Origin: Tanytarsus gracilentus
Lineage: Eukaryota > Arthropoda > Insecta > Diptera > Chironomidae
Assembly (NCBI GenBank): GCA_038502055.1
Contig: JAXRKN010000045.1
Span: 10,715,501-10,779,500, forward strand
DNA: 64,000 nt
Direction: 5' to 3'
The notes under the pieces: model-generated
Database searches by the model: none
Told to the model about the DNA's origin: nothing
Seen by the model: only the letters and a program-made list of their open reading frames with translations
Program-made: the position numbers and the translations under genes
In this document: positions 46,200 to 58,600 of the stretch, one piece after another
Layout of the letters: the number at the start of each line of letters is the position of its first letter
Position numbering within the stretch: the first letter of the stretch is position 1

Positions 46200-46622
46200 A
46201 TGACGTTAAAGCAAAATTTTGCACCAAACACATCTCATTTAATGGATCGCGAAGATAAAAACGAAAAATATCGCATTATGATGTTGGCGCTGGAGAAAAA
46301 GTGCTCGGAAGTTAAAAACTCGAATGAAGCTATCGCCGGCAGGTATTAAGAAAACTTTTATTAAAATATTTATTTAATTTTAAAAATTTGAGTGAATTTA
46401 TTTTGATAGATTTTAATTTTGAAATTTGAACATGTTTAAATTTAATTCTGGATCAAACTATAAAAAAATTTAAAAAATAATTAATTAAAATTGCAAATTA
46501 ACATTGATATAATTTTTAACAGGATTCTCACCACAAAGAAGCTCATCAAGAAAAGATCTCGAGACGTGGAAATCCTCAAATCAAGACTCGACAAATATGG
46601 CGATTCTTGGAGATATGACTAA
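46200..46622 (+). CDS. Small coiled-coil protein resembling TFPT/INO80F (80 aa)
   Basis: Two exons, 46200-46342 and 46523-46622, joined in phase 2 by a GT..AG intron. The start is MTLKQNFAPNTSHLMDRED. The rest is one charged helix: EKYRIMMLALEKKCSEVKN, NEAIAGRILTTKKLIKKRS, RDVEILKSRLDKYGDSWR. The spacing of the Lys-Cys/Glu, Asn-Glu, Arg-Ile and the final RLD-YGD resembles the conserved helix of TFPT (TCF3 fusion partner, INO80 chromatin-remodelling complex subunit F). That identification is from memory of the family and is tentative. AATAAA at 46735-46740 follows the stop by about 110 nt, so the gene appears complete. Confidence 0.65.
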
Positions 46623-47717
46623 CTTTTTTGACTTTAATTAATTTTAATGCAGGTTTATTTTTGTCAAATCAATTAGAAACTTAATTTAATTTTTAATTTA
46701 TATAACTTTGTATGGAAAAATTTATTGCTCACAAAATAAATTTAAAAGACGAATTCAAATAAAAAATTCATTTCGAATTCATTTTGTTTTATTTAGCAAA
46801 ATTTTTTTATAGGAGAGTATGATTAAGTGTATATAATGTTGTAAATTTTAACTTAACTCTTTCCACCATCCTCAATCAAATCTCTTGCAAAATCTTTCAC
46901 AATCACCCTTTCTTTAAATTTATCTCCCATCAACACTCCAAAAAAAATTCTTTAAAGCGAAACGACTCATTAAAATAAATTAGAAGCAGCTTGCCAAAAA
47001 AACAGAGAGATAGTGGATGATGAAAAAATGCACTCGCTCCGTTATCACATAACTCAAAATCATCTCATGAGAATGCAGCATTTTTATTTTTGAAGAAGAG
47101 CAGCAACATAACGATGACAATAATTTCTACATGATGATGATTTCTTTATCATTTCACACTCTCACATTTTTATGCTCAAATCCACAAACAGAAATTTAAG
47201 CAACAGCGGAGAGGAGTGAGAGTTATCATTAAGCAAACATCGAGCAGTAGAATGTTCCTAAGCACACTTTATTGATTCAAAAATAAAAATGAGAATCGAG
47301 AATAAAAATTGAGAAAACTTTAAGAATTGAGTTCAGTTTGTCGTCGTTAACGGTCGGTGTGTGTCGCAGCAGCTGCATGTCGTGGAATTTTTTGCCATAA
47401 AAAAGGGAAATTCATAGAAAGTTCATTAAAGTTCGTGCACGCGAGTGTTTTGCAATGACCCAATACACGAAATTATTTTTTATGAACTCGGTGAAAATTT
47501 TTTAAATCAAATAGAAAAAAAAACTTCACAAGGACTTTTTTGTTCTGTGCTGATAATTTTTATTATTACTGTGTGCAAAAATAAAATAAATCACTTCATG
47601 TGCATTTTGTATGAGAAAGAGGAAGACATTGTAAAAGTTTTAAATCATCCATAAATTCATGCACCAACAAGCATAACTTTATCGTTTCTCGAAGAACATT
47701 TTAGAAAAAGGATAAAA
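46623..47717. other. Intergenic region and fibulin leader
   Basis: It holds the 3' UTR of the preceding gene and then A+T-rich DNA. A less A+T-rich stretch at about 47330-47440 contains an initiator-like TTCAGTTTG (A at 47335) followed by GTCGTCGTTAACGGTCGG, which could be the fibulin start site 380 bp before its ATG. No coding exon is seen. Confidence 0.35.
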
Positions 47718-50700
47718 ATGCAATATCCAAGTTTATGTGCACTAACCACAATCCTCACAGCAACACTCGTGACGGGTGAGTTCGAAAATGAATTTCATCG
47801 TTGGCGCTCAATTGAGTGAATGATGATCGTGATACAAGTTCAAGGCCACATCAATTAAATAGAAATTTAAACTCTCAAATGTGATTTCATTTCAAGAAAT
47901 GCGTGTCGATGAGATTTTTTCATTCTCCGATTGGAGCGCACTTTTAAAAATAGTCGAAAAACGTGTTGTTTGTGTGTCGTTGCTGATAAGAGGGATAGTG
48001 AGAGTTGTTGATATAGAGCGACTTGAGGGAGCATCTGCACGATAGAAGATTGGATAATTTTATTAAATTCTTAAATATTTTTTTGTGATTTTGAAAAGGA
48101 TTTTTTATTTTCCTGGATTCTATAAATTTTTTAAATCCTTAAATAATAATAAATTTTTTTTTGGATTTTTAAGGAATTTTTTTAGATATTTCAAAACCCC
48201 ACATTTAACCTCATCAGACGAATCCTCTTCATTTAATTAATACACTGCATAAAATTTATTGCAACCGATGTTTTTTTAAAAAATTAATTCATTAATTAAA
48301 AAACCATTGAGACGTATACAGTGACACTCTCGCGCTTATAAAGCAATTAATTATCAATAAAATATTTCAGCTGGTGATTTTTCTCACTTCAGTGTCCATA
48401 AATAAATGTTTTATTGATTATTGAGAGAATTTATTGGCGAAAAAGAGTTAATAATGAAATTTAATTTTATCGACGCGTGGTTTTTGAGTCTGTGATTTAA
48501 TTCTTTGGAAGTTTTAAATTTTTAAATGTTTTCTTCGAAAAATTTCTGCTGATATTTAAAATTTCATACATGATTAAACTTTTAAATCATAAACCGAAAA
48601 ATCCACACCATATTTTTGAGGGGCGGGAAACTCGTTACTCAAAATTTTATTTCTTGATTTTTGAAACATCTAAAAATTTCCAGTAATATAAAAATATTAT
48701 GATATTACCTAGTTTCCCACCCCTTTTAATATTTTCATAAATTATCCGATTTTTGGTAAATTATCGTCAATTGCCAATAATCAAAATCGAGTGAAAAATT
48801 TATCAAATTCCACGTTCATCACTGATTTATATCTTTGAGTTGCTAAACATTATGTTCATCACAAAAATATATCGCGATACATAAAAAACAAATGTGCGCG
48901 TGATGAAAAATACAATCATGGTAATCATTTTATCATGCTGAGAGTTGAGGCGATATTGATACGCGACACATTCCTATCATTTACTCAACATATCAAACCC
49001 GGCAATTTGGCAGTCGTTATGGCGTCGATCGTACATGCTTTCCGATCCTTCTTCTTTTATTTGCTTCTTGTGTATGTGGCAATTGTCATTTAAATAACTC
49101 GTAAAAATTTCTGCTGATAAAAATGTGCTTTGAGAAGGAAAATTTTTTAGTGCGATTTTTCACATTTGGAAGTGACATAAAATTTATATTTGAAATGCAA
49201 TCAAAAAGTGTTTTCTTCTTCGTCACATTTCAAGATTACAAGGGTACAAGATCGTTAAAAGAAACTCTTTTGGAATTCTTAAGCAACAGACAGAAAAGCT
49301 TTCAATGAACTTTTTATGAGATTTTTGATTTAAACCTTTTGGTTATAAAATTAAGATGTGATAATTTGATGAATTATGAGGAAAAATGTTGTTAAAAATA
49401 AATCGTAAAATTTTTCAAGAGTTATTAAATAAAAATATTTTATGAGCTTTTTGTAATAAAGCTTTTTTAAAAGCTTTAAATAATTTTATTAAACCTTTTC
49501 AAAAATTAATCTAAAACTTCTTTCAGAAAACAATTAGAAATTTTTCAAAAAATTGTCAATTTTTTTGAATGGTTTTTTAAATTTTATCAAAAACTTTAAA
49601 AGCTTTTTTTTAAATCTCTTCTCATATTTTTTTCAAATTATCTAGAACTTTTTTAAAAATCAAATTTTTTTCAAAAAATATTTAAATTTATTTCCAATGC
49701 TTTTTCAAAAATTCATCGTCAAAGTTTAATTTTTTTTACTTTTATTAAAAGCTTTATCAAAAGCTTTTTTTCAACATGACACAATAAAAATTATCAACCT
49801 TCAAAGCAAAATTGAAACCTTTCGTAATCCTGTAGGAAATCTACCCTCATCTCAAGTCAAAGCGCAACCACGATTCAAATGAAATTTTTCGCAATTTTCT
49901 TAAATTCAATTTACATTCCATTAAAATTCTCATTTCAAAGCATTACAGAAGAGCAAAAATAGAAAAATCCTTTTTTTCTTATCACAAATTTTTTTATCAT
50001 CTTGGAAAATTTCTTTCTGCATCCTCATAATGATGCCGGATGCAATTCAACCGCTCTAGATGCGCTAAAGAAATAATTAAATTTAATGAACAACCTCAAG
50101 CATGAAAAGTGCGATTTTCGCTTAGCAATGTCCTTAATTTTTATTTTCTGCAGCTGCAATCGACTTTGAAAATATTGTGACTCAGTGCTGCAATGAAGGC
50201 AATGAGTGGGGAACACAGCGAAAGCATTGCAGCGAATATCAGTTCAATCTCGATAAGAATGTTGTGCCAGCCGGATTGCATGGTTTGTGTCTATCGACCG
50301 TAGAAATTTGCTGTGCTAAGCAACACCGTATTTATCAATGTCAGGGTGAGCTTTACAAGAACAAAAATCTTTTATTCTCTTTTCAATTGTTAATTTTTGT
50401 CCTTTTTGAGAAAGAATTTTTAAGTCACGCATTCTGAAATTCTTTAATTAAAATTTAATAGCTGGAGCGGTAGCTGCAAAGTCTAGCTCGAGCTGTGATA
50501 GTCCTTCCGACAGTTACGGAACTGAATTCTTTAAGGTAAAATTTAATTTGAGGAAACGAGAGAGAGAGGAAGAAGTGAGAAGTAATAAGGAAAGAGGAAA
50601 ATGTTGTCGTTGCGGAGAAAATCGTGTGGAATTATTTTAAACATAAAAATTTTTAAAAGCTTTTTAAAAAAATTTAAAATTTTAATTAAATTAAAGATTT

Positions 50701-53700
50701 AAATTTAACTGAAAGATTAAATTAAAAATCAAATAAAAAGCTCATGGTTAAAATTTAAAGCTCAAAATTTAATATTAAAGCTTAAAGCTCATAATCGAAA
50801 GCTTTAAACTAAAAATTTCATTGTTTAAAATTTAAAGCTTTTTAAACTCTAAAGCTCAAAATTTAATATTAAAGTTTGAATCAAAGCTTAAATCTCGTAA
50901 ATAAAAGTTTTAAACTAAAAATGAAATTAAAAATTCATTATTTACAATTTAAAGCTCTATTTATAAACCTAAAGCTCAATTTTAAGCTCTAAAAACTCGT
51001 AACAAAACTTAAAAATAAAAAGCTCATGGTTTAAATCTAAATTTAAAGCTTTAAGTCCAAACCTAAACATTAAAGCTCATAAAAAACTTAAAGCTTTTTA
51101 TTCACAAAAGCTGTTTAAAAATTTTCACAATTTTCATCCTAAATCTCTTCATCCTTTCCACACCATCGCAACTTTCTCTCTAATCTCTTTTCTCGATAAA
51201 CGACGAAGAAAATTAAATTTCCCTCTCGAACTTTCCATTTTAAAGGATTGTTGCGAGGCTTGTAAGATTGGTCTCGTAATTGGCTCAACAAACCAGCAAT
51301 GTTTGAATGATAATTCACTTTTTGGCTCACCATGGGATGACATTATCGAAGATTGCTGTGCTGATATACGTGGAGCAGAAGACGACGAAGGAAGTAATGA
51401 GAATGAAGAGAGTGAGTCATTACACGATTTTCATTCTGCTACGTGGTTCTTACATTTTTTTCTCAGAAAATATTTGTCAACGAATCGATAATCTTTGTAC
51501 GCAGATATGTGAGCCAAACGACAACTCGTATGTGTGTCGCTGTGAGGAGGGATATGAGCTACTCGAAGACCGAATAACGTGTGTTAAGAAAATAAATGTG
51601 ATTGATAACGAAATCCCGCAAAGTTTGAACAAAACCGATGAGTAAGTAAAGAACATTTGAGAGATGACTTCAGGATGCAATCTCGATGGTGGAGATCGAT
51701 GGGTTTTGCAATAAATTGAGCAAATATTCTTGAACTTTTTTGAGATAGAATTATTTGAGTGAAAATCCGCAATTTAATTTATTTTCTAAAAATCTTTTAG
51801 TAAATTCAAAAAAAAATAAATTTAAAAATTTTTAAAGCTGCCCCCGAGGGTTCGTTTACAATCCATCAACCGATAAATGTGAGGACATCGATGAATGTGA
51901 ATCGGGCGATGCCAACTGTGACATCAATAATCAAGCATGTCTCAATTCCATTGGATCATATAAATGCTTAAACATCTTGCAAAAAGTTCAAGCACCATGT
52001 GAGGATGGATTTAGATATCAAGCGAGAATCGATCAATGTGTTGGTGAGTTAGATTTAAAAATTTGCTCGCTTCCTTTTTTATGATTTCATTGAACTTCGT
52101 GAATCTTTAAAGACATAAACGAGTGCACAGAGGGAATTGATGTGTGCGATCGCAAAACAGAGTTATGTCTCAACACTCCCGGTGGCTACAAGTGTCAAGA
52201 TAAAGTAAAAGAGAATTGTCTGCCCGGACTGCAGTTTAATATCGCAACGAGATTATGCGAAGGTGCTTTTTCTCATTATTTTTTCGCTCTTTTATTGACT
52301 TTTAATTACTCGATAATGACATTTGTGTAATTCTCAGATATCAACGAGTGCGAAATTGAAGCTGACTCGTGTGATGATGGCTACAAGTGTATAAACACAG
52401 TTGGATCGTTTGAGTGCATTCGAAGTCAACCCACGAGACCGACAATTACTCAACGATATACCACGTATGTATTGCTTTCATGTTTGAAAAGGCAATTTTA
52501 ATGGAGTTCTTTTCATTTACGAATGGCCGCGGGTTAAATGAGTGAAAGAGGGGAGAAATTGATGTTAAATGAGATCCTTTGTGTGTGTGCTTTGATAAGC
52601 AATTTCAACTTCATCTTACATATTGAGAGTTTGATGAAACAAGTGACAGCTTTTTAAATTTTTAAGAATGTTTATCTAATCCTGGAAAATCCTTTTGCTT
52701 TTAAATAATTTAAAATTACAAAAAATCTTAAAATTTGCTGAAACATAAAATTAATCCAGAGATTAAAATTTAAATCTCAAGATTTAAAATTTATATTTAA
52801 ATTTAAAAATTAAATCTCCCGATTTAAAATAAATCTTGAGATTAAATTATTCCAAATTTAATTTTTCAGAAGGATTCCAAACTTTCCAACCCTTCCCTCT
52901 AGTCCATCCCTCAGATGTGCTGACGGCTATCAACATTATCGAAATCAATGCGTTGGTAAGATTTAAACAAATTTTGCCATCAAAAGTTAATTGTCTTCTT
53001 CTTCAAAGATATCGATGAGTGTGCAAAGGACAGAGATGCATGCGATAATAATCAAAATTGCGTTAATGTCCCGGGAGCTTTTCGCTGTGACTGCAAAATT
53101 GGGTTTGTTCTCGATTCCGTTACAAATGCCTGCGAAGATGTCAACGAATGTCAGGTTAATTTGCATGAATGCCTTGAGACTCAACGCTGCGATAACACGA
53201 TTGGCAGCTATCGGTGTATTCGAGTGACAAGTTGTGGAACTGGTTACACTTTTAATGCAGAGACACAAAGCTGTGAAGGTAAAGAGAAGTTTTAAAAGAT
53301 TTTGAGGATTTTAAATGATTTAAATTTAGATGATGACGAGTGTGTGCTTAGAAGTCACAACTGCTATGAACCTTACGAGTGCTTCAATACAAAAGGTGAG
53401 GAATAATTTTGAATTTTAAGTTTAATAGAAAAGCTTTTACTTAAAAGCTAAATTGGAAAACTCTGAATTTGGTTTTGAGTTAAATTATTTTTAGAAGTTT
53501 AAAAAAAAGCTTTCTAAAAAGCTCAATATTAAAGATTCATAAAAATTTCTTGAACTTTGAACCATCTTTACCGTAAACAAATACAAGTGATTAATTTCCA
53601 TTGTTCTTCATCTAAATGATGATGGTTAATAGGCAGAACAATACTTTCGCATTATTAATATCGTTCATGTATCAACATCTATTATCTTTTTTCTCCTTTT

Positions 53701-55616
53701 CCTTCAACAGGCTCCTTCCGATGCATCAGGAAAACGACAACTACAACAACTACGACCACCACTCAACGTTACATTGAAACAACCACCTATCGACAGTGTC
53801 CGAATGGCTTCGAGAGAAACTCGATGGGCGCCTGTGTTGGTAAGTTCAAAGCTAGAGATGAAAAACTTTTCTCTTGCATCGCTTAAATGAACTTTTCTTC
53901 TTCTCTCGTATCTTTTCTCTTTTAATTATTTATTCATGCTTTCCGGCCATCTCTCGAACTTGTTACTATTTTTGTTGGTAACCGAAAGATCTTCAGTAAA
54001 GTTTTTGTCATCAAAAAAAACTTTCTCAACTCTTTTCATAATTCTCGTTCAAAACTTTTATTTTATGAAACTTTTCAGATATTAATGAATGCGAGCACCA
54101 TAACCCTTGCGCACGCACTCAAAAGTGCATCAACACGAACGGCGGCTATCGTTGTTCAAATTCACTAACATGTCAAGTTGGCTTTGAGCTAAACGCGGAC
54201 GGCACTCAGTGTCTTGATATTGATGAATGCGTGACGAGAGAAGCAATTTGTGGTCCACAACAAACATGCAAAAATAAACCGGGCGGATACGCTTGCCTTT
54301 GTCCTGCAGGGTTTGTTTCGACAAGCCGCAATAGCTGCGAAGACATCAATGAGTGCGAGCACTATAGGGATCGAAGACCGTGTCCGTCAAATGCCGAATG
54401 TGTCAATAGGTTTGAAGAAATTATTGTGATTCCTCTAACAAATTCAACAAAATATTTTTTTAAATCTCAAACCTAAACTCAACTCTCACCTCTCTTTCCA
54501 CATATTCCATTCAATTAACTCTATTCAGCATTGGAAGCTACCGTTGCCATTGCAAAGAAGGATTTAAAAATGATGCCAATGATGATCGGAAGTGCATTGA
54601 TGTCGACGAATGCGCTGAATATCCGGGATTGTGCGGCCATCGTTGCATAAATTACTGGGGCTCATACAAGTAAAGACTTCAATTTAAAAGAAATCCCATT
54701 TTCTCATCTCTCTTTACTCTATCAACACAGATGTGGATGCGAGTCAGGCTTCAAGTTAAATCCAAATAATCGCACTTGCGACGATATCGATGAATGTGAA
54801 GTGCACAAAAGTTATCGATTGTGTGTGGGACTCTGTGAAAATGTTCCTGGCTCTTATCGTTGCGCTTGTCCCGAAGGATATCGCATTGGCGCCGATTCAA
54901 GATCATGCGAAGGTAATTTAATAGCTAAATTTGGGCTATGAGAATTTATTGTGAAATTTCAGATATTGACGAGTGCAAAGAAACACCGAACGTGTGCTCG
55001 AGACAGGACGATGTTTGTACAAATCTCAGAGGCTCACATCGATGCATTCCAATTAATTGTCCTTACGGATACATGAGAGATCCCGATCGAAAAAAGTGAG
55101 TTGATTTAGCGATTAATTTTTTGGTCTATAGTCAAATTTTCATCCTACTAGTCGCTGCAAGCGTATCAGCATGCTTTGTGATCACGATGACTACGAATGC
55201 TTTAGAAAACCAACTTCATATTCTTTCAATTTCATTTCGATGGTTCCAAACATGACAGTTCCAGTCCATGGAACGGGATTGTTTAATCTTCAAACAACAG
55301 TTTGGTCTCAAGATCTTGAGTTTGACCTTAAAATTGAGAACATTTATGCTCCGCCTCATGTGGACAAGGTCACGGATCCGTTTTTCACGTGAGCTTTTAT
55401 AAATATTATAATTTTTATAAATTTTATAACTTTTATAAATCTAATTTCAGACTAAGAAAAGTGCCACAAGGCGTGACATTACTCCTCATGCGACCCCTCG
55501 ACGGACCTCAAGACATTGAACTCGAACTTCAAATGAATGTTTTCACACGAGAGCGGCAGCCTTCAGGCTCGAGTGTCGCCAAGATATTCGTCCTCGTTTC
55601 CGAATATCCGTTTTAG
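47718..55616 (+). CDS. Fibulin, extracellular matrix glycoprotein (962 aa)
   Basis: Eighteen exons: 47718-47775, 50154-50345, 50462-50535, 51246-51411, 51467-51641, 51838-52043, 52113-52262, 52338-52464, 52870-52955, 53009-53278, 53330-53395, 53711-53839, 54079-54409, 54529-54669, 54731-54912, 54963-55095, 55152-55388, 55451-55616; frames close at 963 codons. Signal peptide (MQYPSLCALTTILTATLVTG), two anaphylatoxin-like modules with double cysteines (CCNEGNEW..ICC; CCEACK..EDCC), about 13 EGF modules, most starting D[IV][DN]EC and calcium-binding, and the fibulin C-terminal module (CDHDDYECFRKPTSYSFNF, ISMVPNMTVPV, ending VLVSEYPF). This order matches fibulin-1/-2. It would act in basement membrane or elastic matrix. 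EGF modules 4 and 7 are interrupted by Thr/Pro-rich inserts (RPTITQRYTT; TTTTTTTTTTQRY) encoded at exon boundaries. AATAAA at 55721-55726. Confidence 0.93.
47776..50153. other. Fibulin intron 1
   Basis: A 2.4-kb first intron separates the signal-peptide exon from the first anaphylatoxin exon. A long first intron is a common place for enhancers. No other gene or clear element was found; A/T tracts and AAAGCTTTT motifs are frequent from 49440. Confidence 0.5.
50640..51110 (+). repeat. AAAGCTC/AAGCTT-rich simple repeat in fibulin intron 3
   Basis: The intron is built of TTTAAAGCTC, AAAATTTAATATTAAAGCTT and similar units repeated irregularly. It has no coding capacity and probably expanded by slippage or local duplication. 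Confidence 0.5.
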
Positions 55617-58600
55617 TATTTCTTTACGCCTTAAGTGCAAACAGATTAAGAGCTTAATTAATTATGATCTGCCCGAGTATGTAGTTTATCATCGTCATGT
55701 ATTAAATTCTGTAGGAAAAAAATAAAGTGAGAGAAAATAATATTTTTGGGATTTAAAATTCTTGCAGCGAGCAGAAATTATGGAGCATGAAAATGCAATT
55801 CTCTTTGTGGAGATTAAAATTTCTTCTGATACATGCAGCAACGCTCGCAACAATAGAAAATCCACCCCAGAAATGATTTGCTACACCATGCAATTTTATC
55901 TTTCTCGTGTGCTCACTCAAATATGCATGAACATTAATTTAAATTTAAATCTTTCAAAGATATTTTCGCCGGAAGGAAATCAGCGGAGAAAATTTTTATT
56001 GAATTCTTTATGCAAGCAACAATGATAAATTGTGAAATATTGTGTCGATGCATCGCGATGATGAATATTGAAATTTTATTATGGGGAAAGAAAGCAAAAT
56101 AAGTTTGGCGGTTTTTAAAGCGTGACTCAATCAATAATTTTTGATTTTTTAATAAATTATTTTTTTTCATTGGTTACATTAAAATTAAAAAATAAAAATT
56201 TTCCTCAAAATTTTACATTTTAAATTTTCAAACTCCTCAACTTTAATTTCTTACACAAAAAGCACCCCATAAACTTCACAACATCCCTCGCGCCATGAGA
56301 ATTGAAAATTATCTCGACCAAATTATGCATGAAACTCTAAAATTCACAAGAGCATTACAATCGCCCAATTAGGCATGCAAATGAGGCTGTGTGATTTTCT
56401 TTATAATTTAATATAAATACACTCGTGATAATTATAATGTTTGCGCTCACAAGTCACAATGAGGCGAAGGTAAAATAATGAAATGGCGCACACCACTAAA
56501 GATGGGCAACAGCTCGCAATCTCTTTCCAAAAGACCTTCATAAACATTCATCAAACTTTCTACGTGATAGAAGTGAGAAAATTGTTAATTAAATTTAAAG
56601 AAAATCCCGCACGCGTTTAATTAATAAATCAAGGGTGAAAATTACTTGACGATGAATTAATCACTCGAAAGTTTGATAAGTTGATTTTGAGTGAGATGAG
56701 CTTTAAATTATTTTTAGATTTTCTTGATAATTTTGAATTTTTATTAAAAACTCATTATTTTTTTTGTGAAATTCTTAAACAAAAAAAAGAAAACCACGGT
56801 GATGGTAATCATGATAAATATCAAGTGACTGTCTCTTGAGTCTTGACCCACTTAAGGGAAGGAAAATCGATCCTCAATTATGTCCGAATAAAAGAATTAT
56901 TGTCAACATTATTCGCCTTTTTGTGATGGGCTTCAAGAGCTTGTAAATCATTTCAAATTCAAACAATTCTTCTCTTTTTTTGTGCATAAACAGCAGAGAC
57001 ATAAAAGAAAAGGAAAAGTTTTTGGAACAACCTCTCGCATAAATTTTCCTTCTCTCTTCGATTTTCAAATGACACGGAAATAGAAGCTTGGAAAAATGGT
57101 CCCTTTTAATGATTCATTGTGCTGGTCGGCTATTATCATCCCTCTTTTTTATTGCAGACAGTCACAGTCATCTCCCACGATGTCTTCATTTAAATCTTTC
57201 TTCCATTGATCACAAAAGAAATTGAAGACCTTGCGACGATTGTGATGAGCATCAATTAGAATTGACACGATTTTTCGCTTCGACGCTTTTTATGATGTGT
57301 AGACACAAAATGTCACAATATTTATTGAGGATTGAGTAGGCGAGTCGTCGGCTCGGATTTTTTATTGTCAATCGTAAAAATTCTAGGAATAATATTTGTT
57401 TTGTTGCGGCTTATACGATGGAGCGAGACATTATGGTGGGAAAGCTTCGAATTGTCAAAAAAAAATATTTTAATGGATTTGTGAATTTTTGAAGATTTAA
57501 AATTTAATAAAATCGAAAATTCCAACTTTAGATTTTTATTTTTTTTTTTTGGTTTCGTGAAATTAAAATTTGATTTTTTAAAAAGTTAATTTTTTAGAGC
57601 TTTAACTAAAAGCCCAAAAAGCTTTCAAAAGTTTAAATATTTTAAATAAATTAATATTATCAAAATTAAAATATTCCAAAAAATAAATTCACAAATGTCT
57701 CAAAATTTATTGTCATTCGATTTTCTTCTTCTTCTTTCATCGATACATCAATTTGTTGTATTGAAGAAAATTTTTATCATTGTCCAATTTTCCTCGTTGG
57801 TGAGTAAATTGAAGACATTAATATCTCATCTAGTCACGATGATAAATTTAATAACTCAATTTACAGCTACCAAATGGACTTTTTCTTATACTCGCTCGAT
57901 CTCCGTTCACTTTATCGCCTTGAAGTCACTAAAATTGGATTTGAACATCATCGGCACTCAAAATGATTTTATTGTGAGCTTTTGTGTTTATCAAGATAAA
58001 TTACCTCAAGGGCGTTAACCCTCTGAGTATTTTCGAGCTCATATTCAAAGCTTCAACCACCATAAAAATTTCATGCGTATCAATATATTGAAAGTGAAAT
58101 TTTGTCGAGTCAGCAGATTTTTGTGGGTGTAAAAATTGGCATCATTTGGAATAATCTGAAACCATGAGATTTTTTTGGTGATGCGACAATATGGAAAGAA
58201 AAAATCACGGGATTGTCTTGACATTTTTATTTATTGACCTTAAGGAGGGTTAAGGGGATTTCAAAAAATGAGGAAAGATAAAAATTAAGATTTAGGCATG
58301 AAAATTAGAAATTTTTGAATTTAAAATAATTTGAGATTTTTTGTAATTTTGAGGTTAATTTTTTTATAATTTTACATTGATTTTTCTTCTTTTTTCCTTT
58401 TTTAAATCCTTTTAAAACTTTCAGACTAAAAGCAAAGTTTTTCTCCCTTCCACACTGTCCCTCGTGTCCACATCTTAAACTTCCATAAAACTAATTAAAT
58501 TATTTTTTTCCTTTTCTCAAAGAAAGTTCCAATTGCTTTCAATTTCAATTTATTTTAGTGACAATAATTTTCAACTTTTTTTACTTCTCTCCCATGAATT

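Noticed and set aside
57695..58018. A 107-codon frame in the region after fibulin
   Set aside because: Hydrophobic low-complexity start, no splice or poly(A) context, no recognised family; likely random in A+T-rich DNA.
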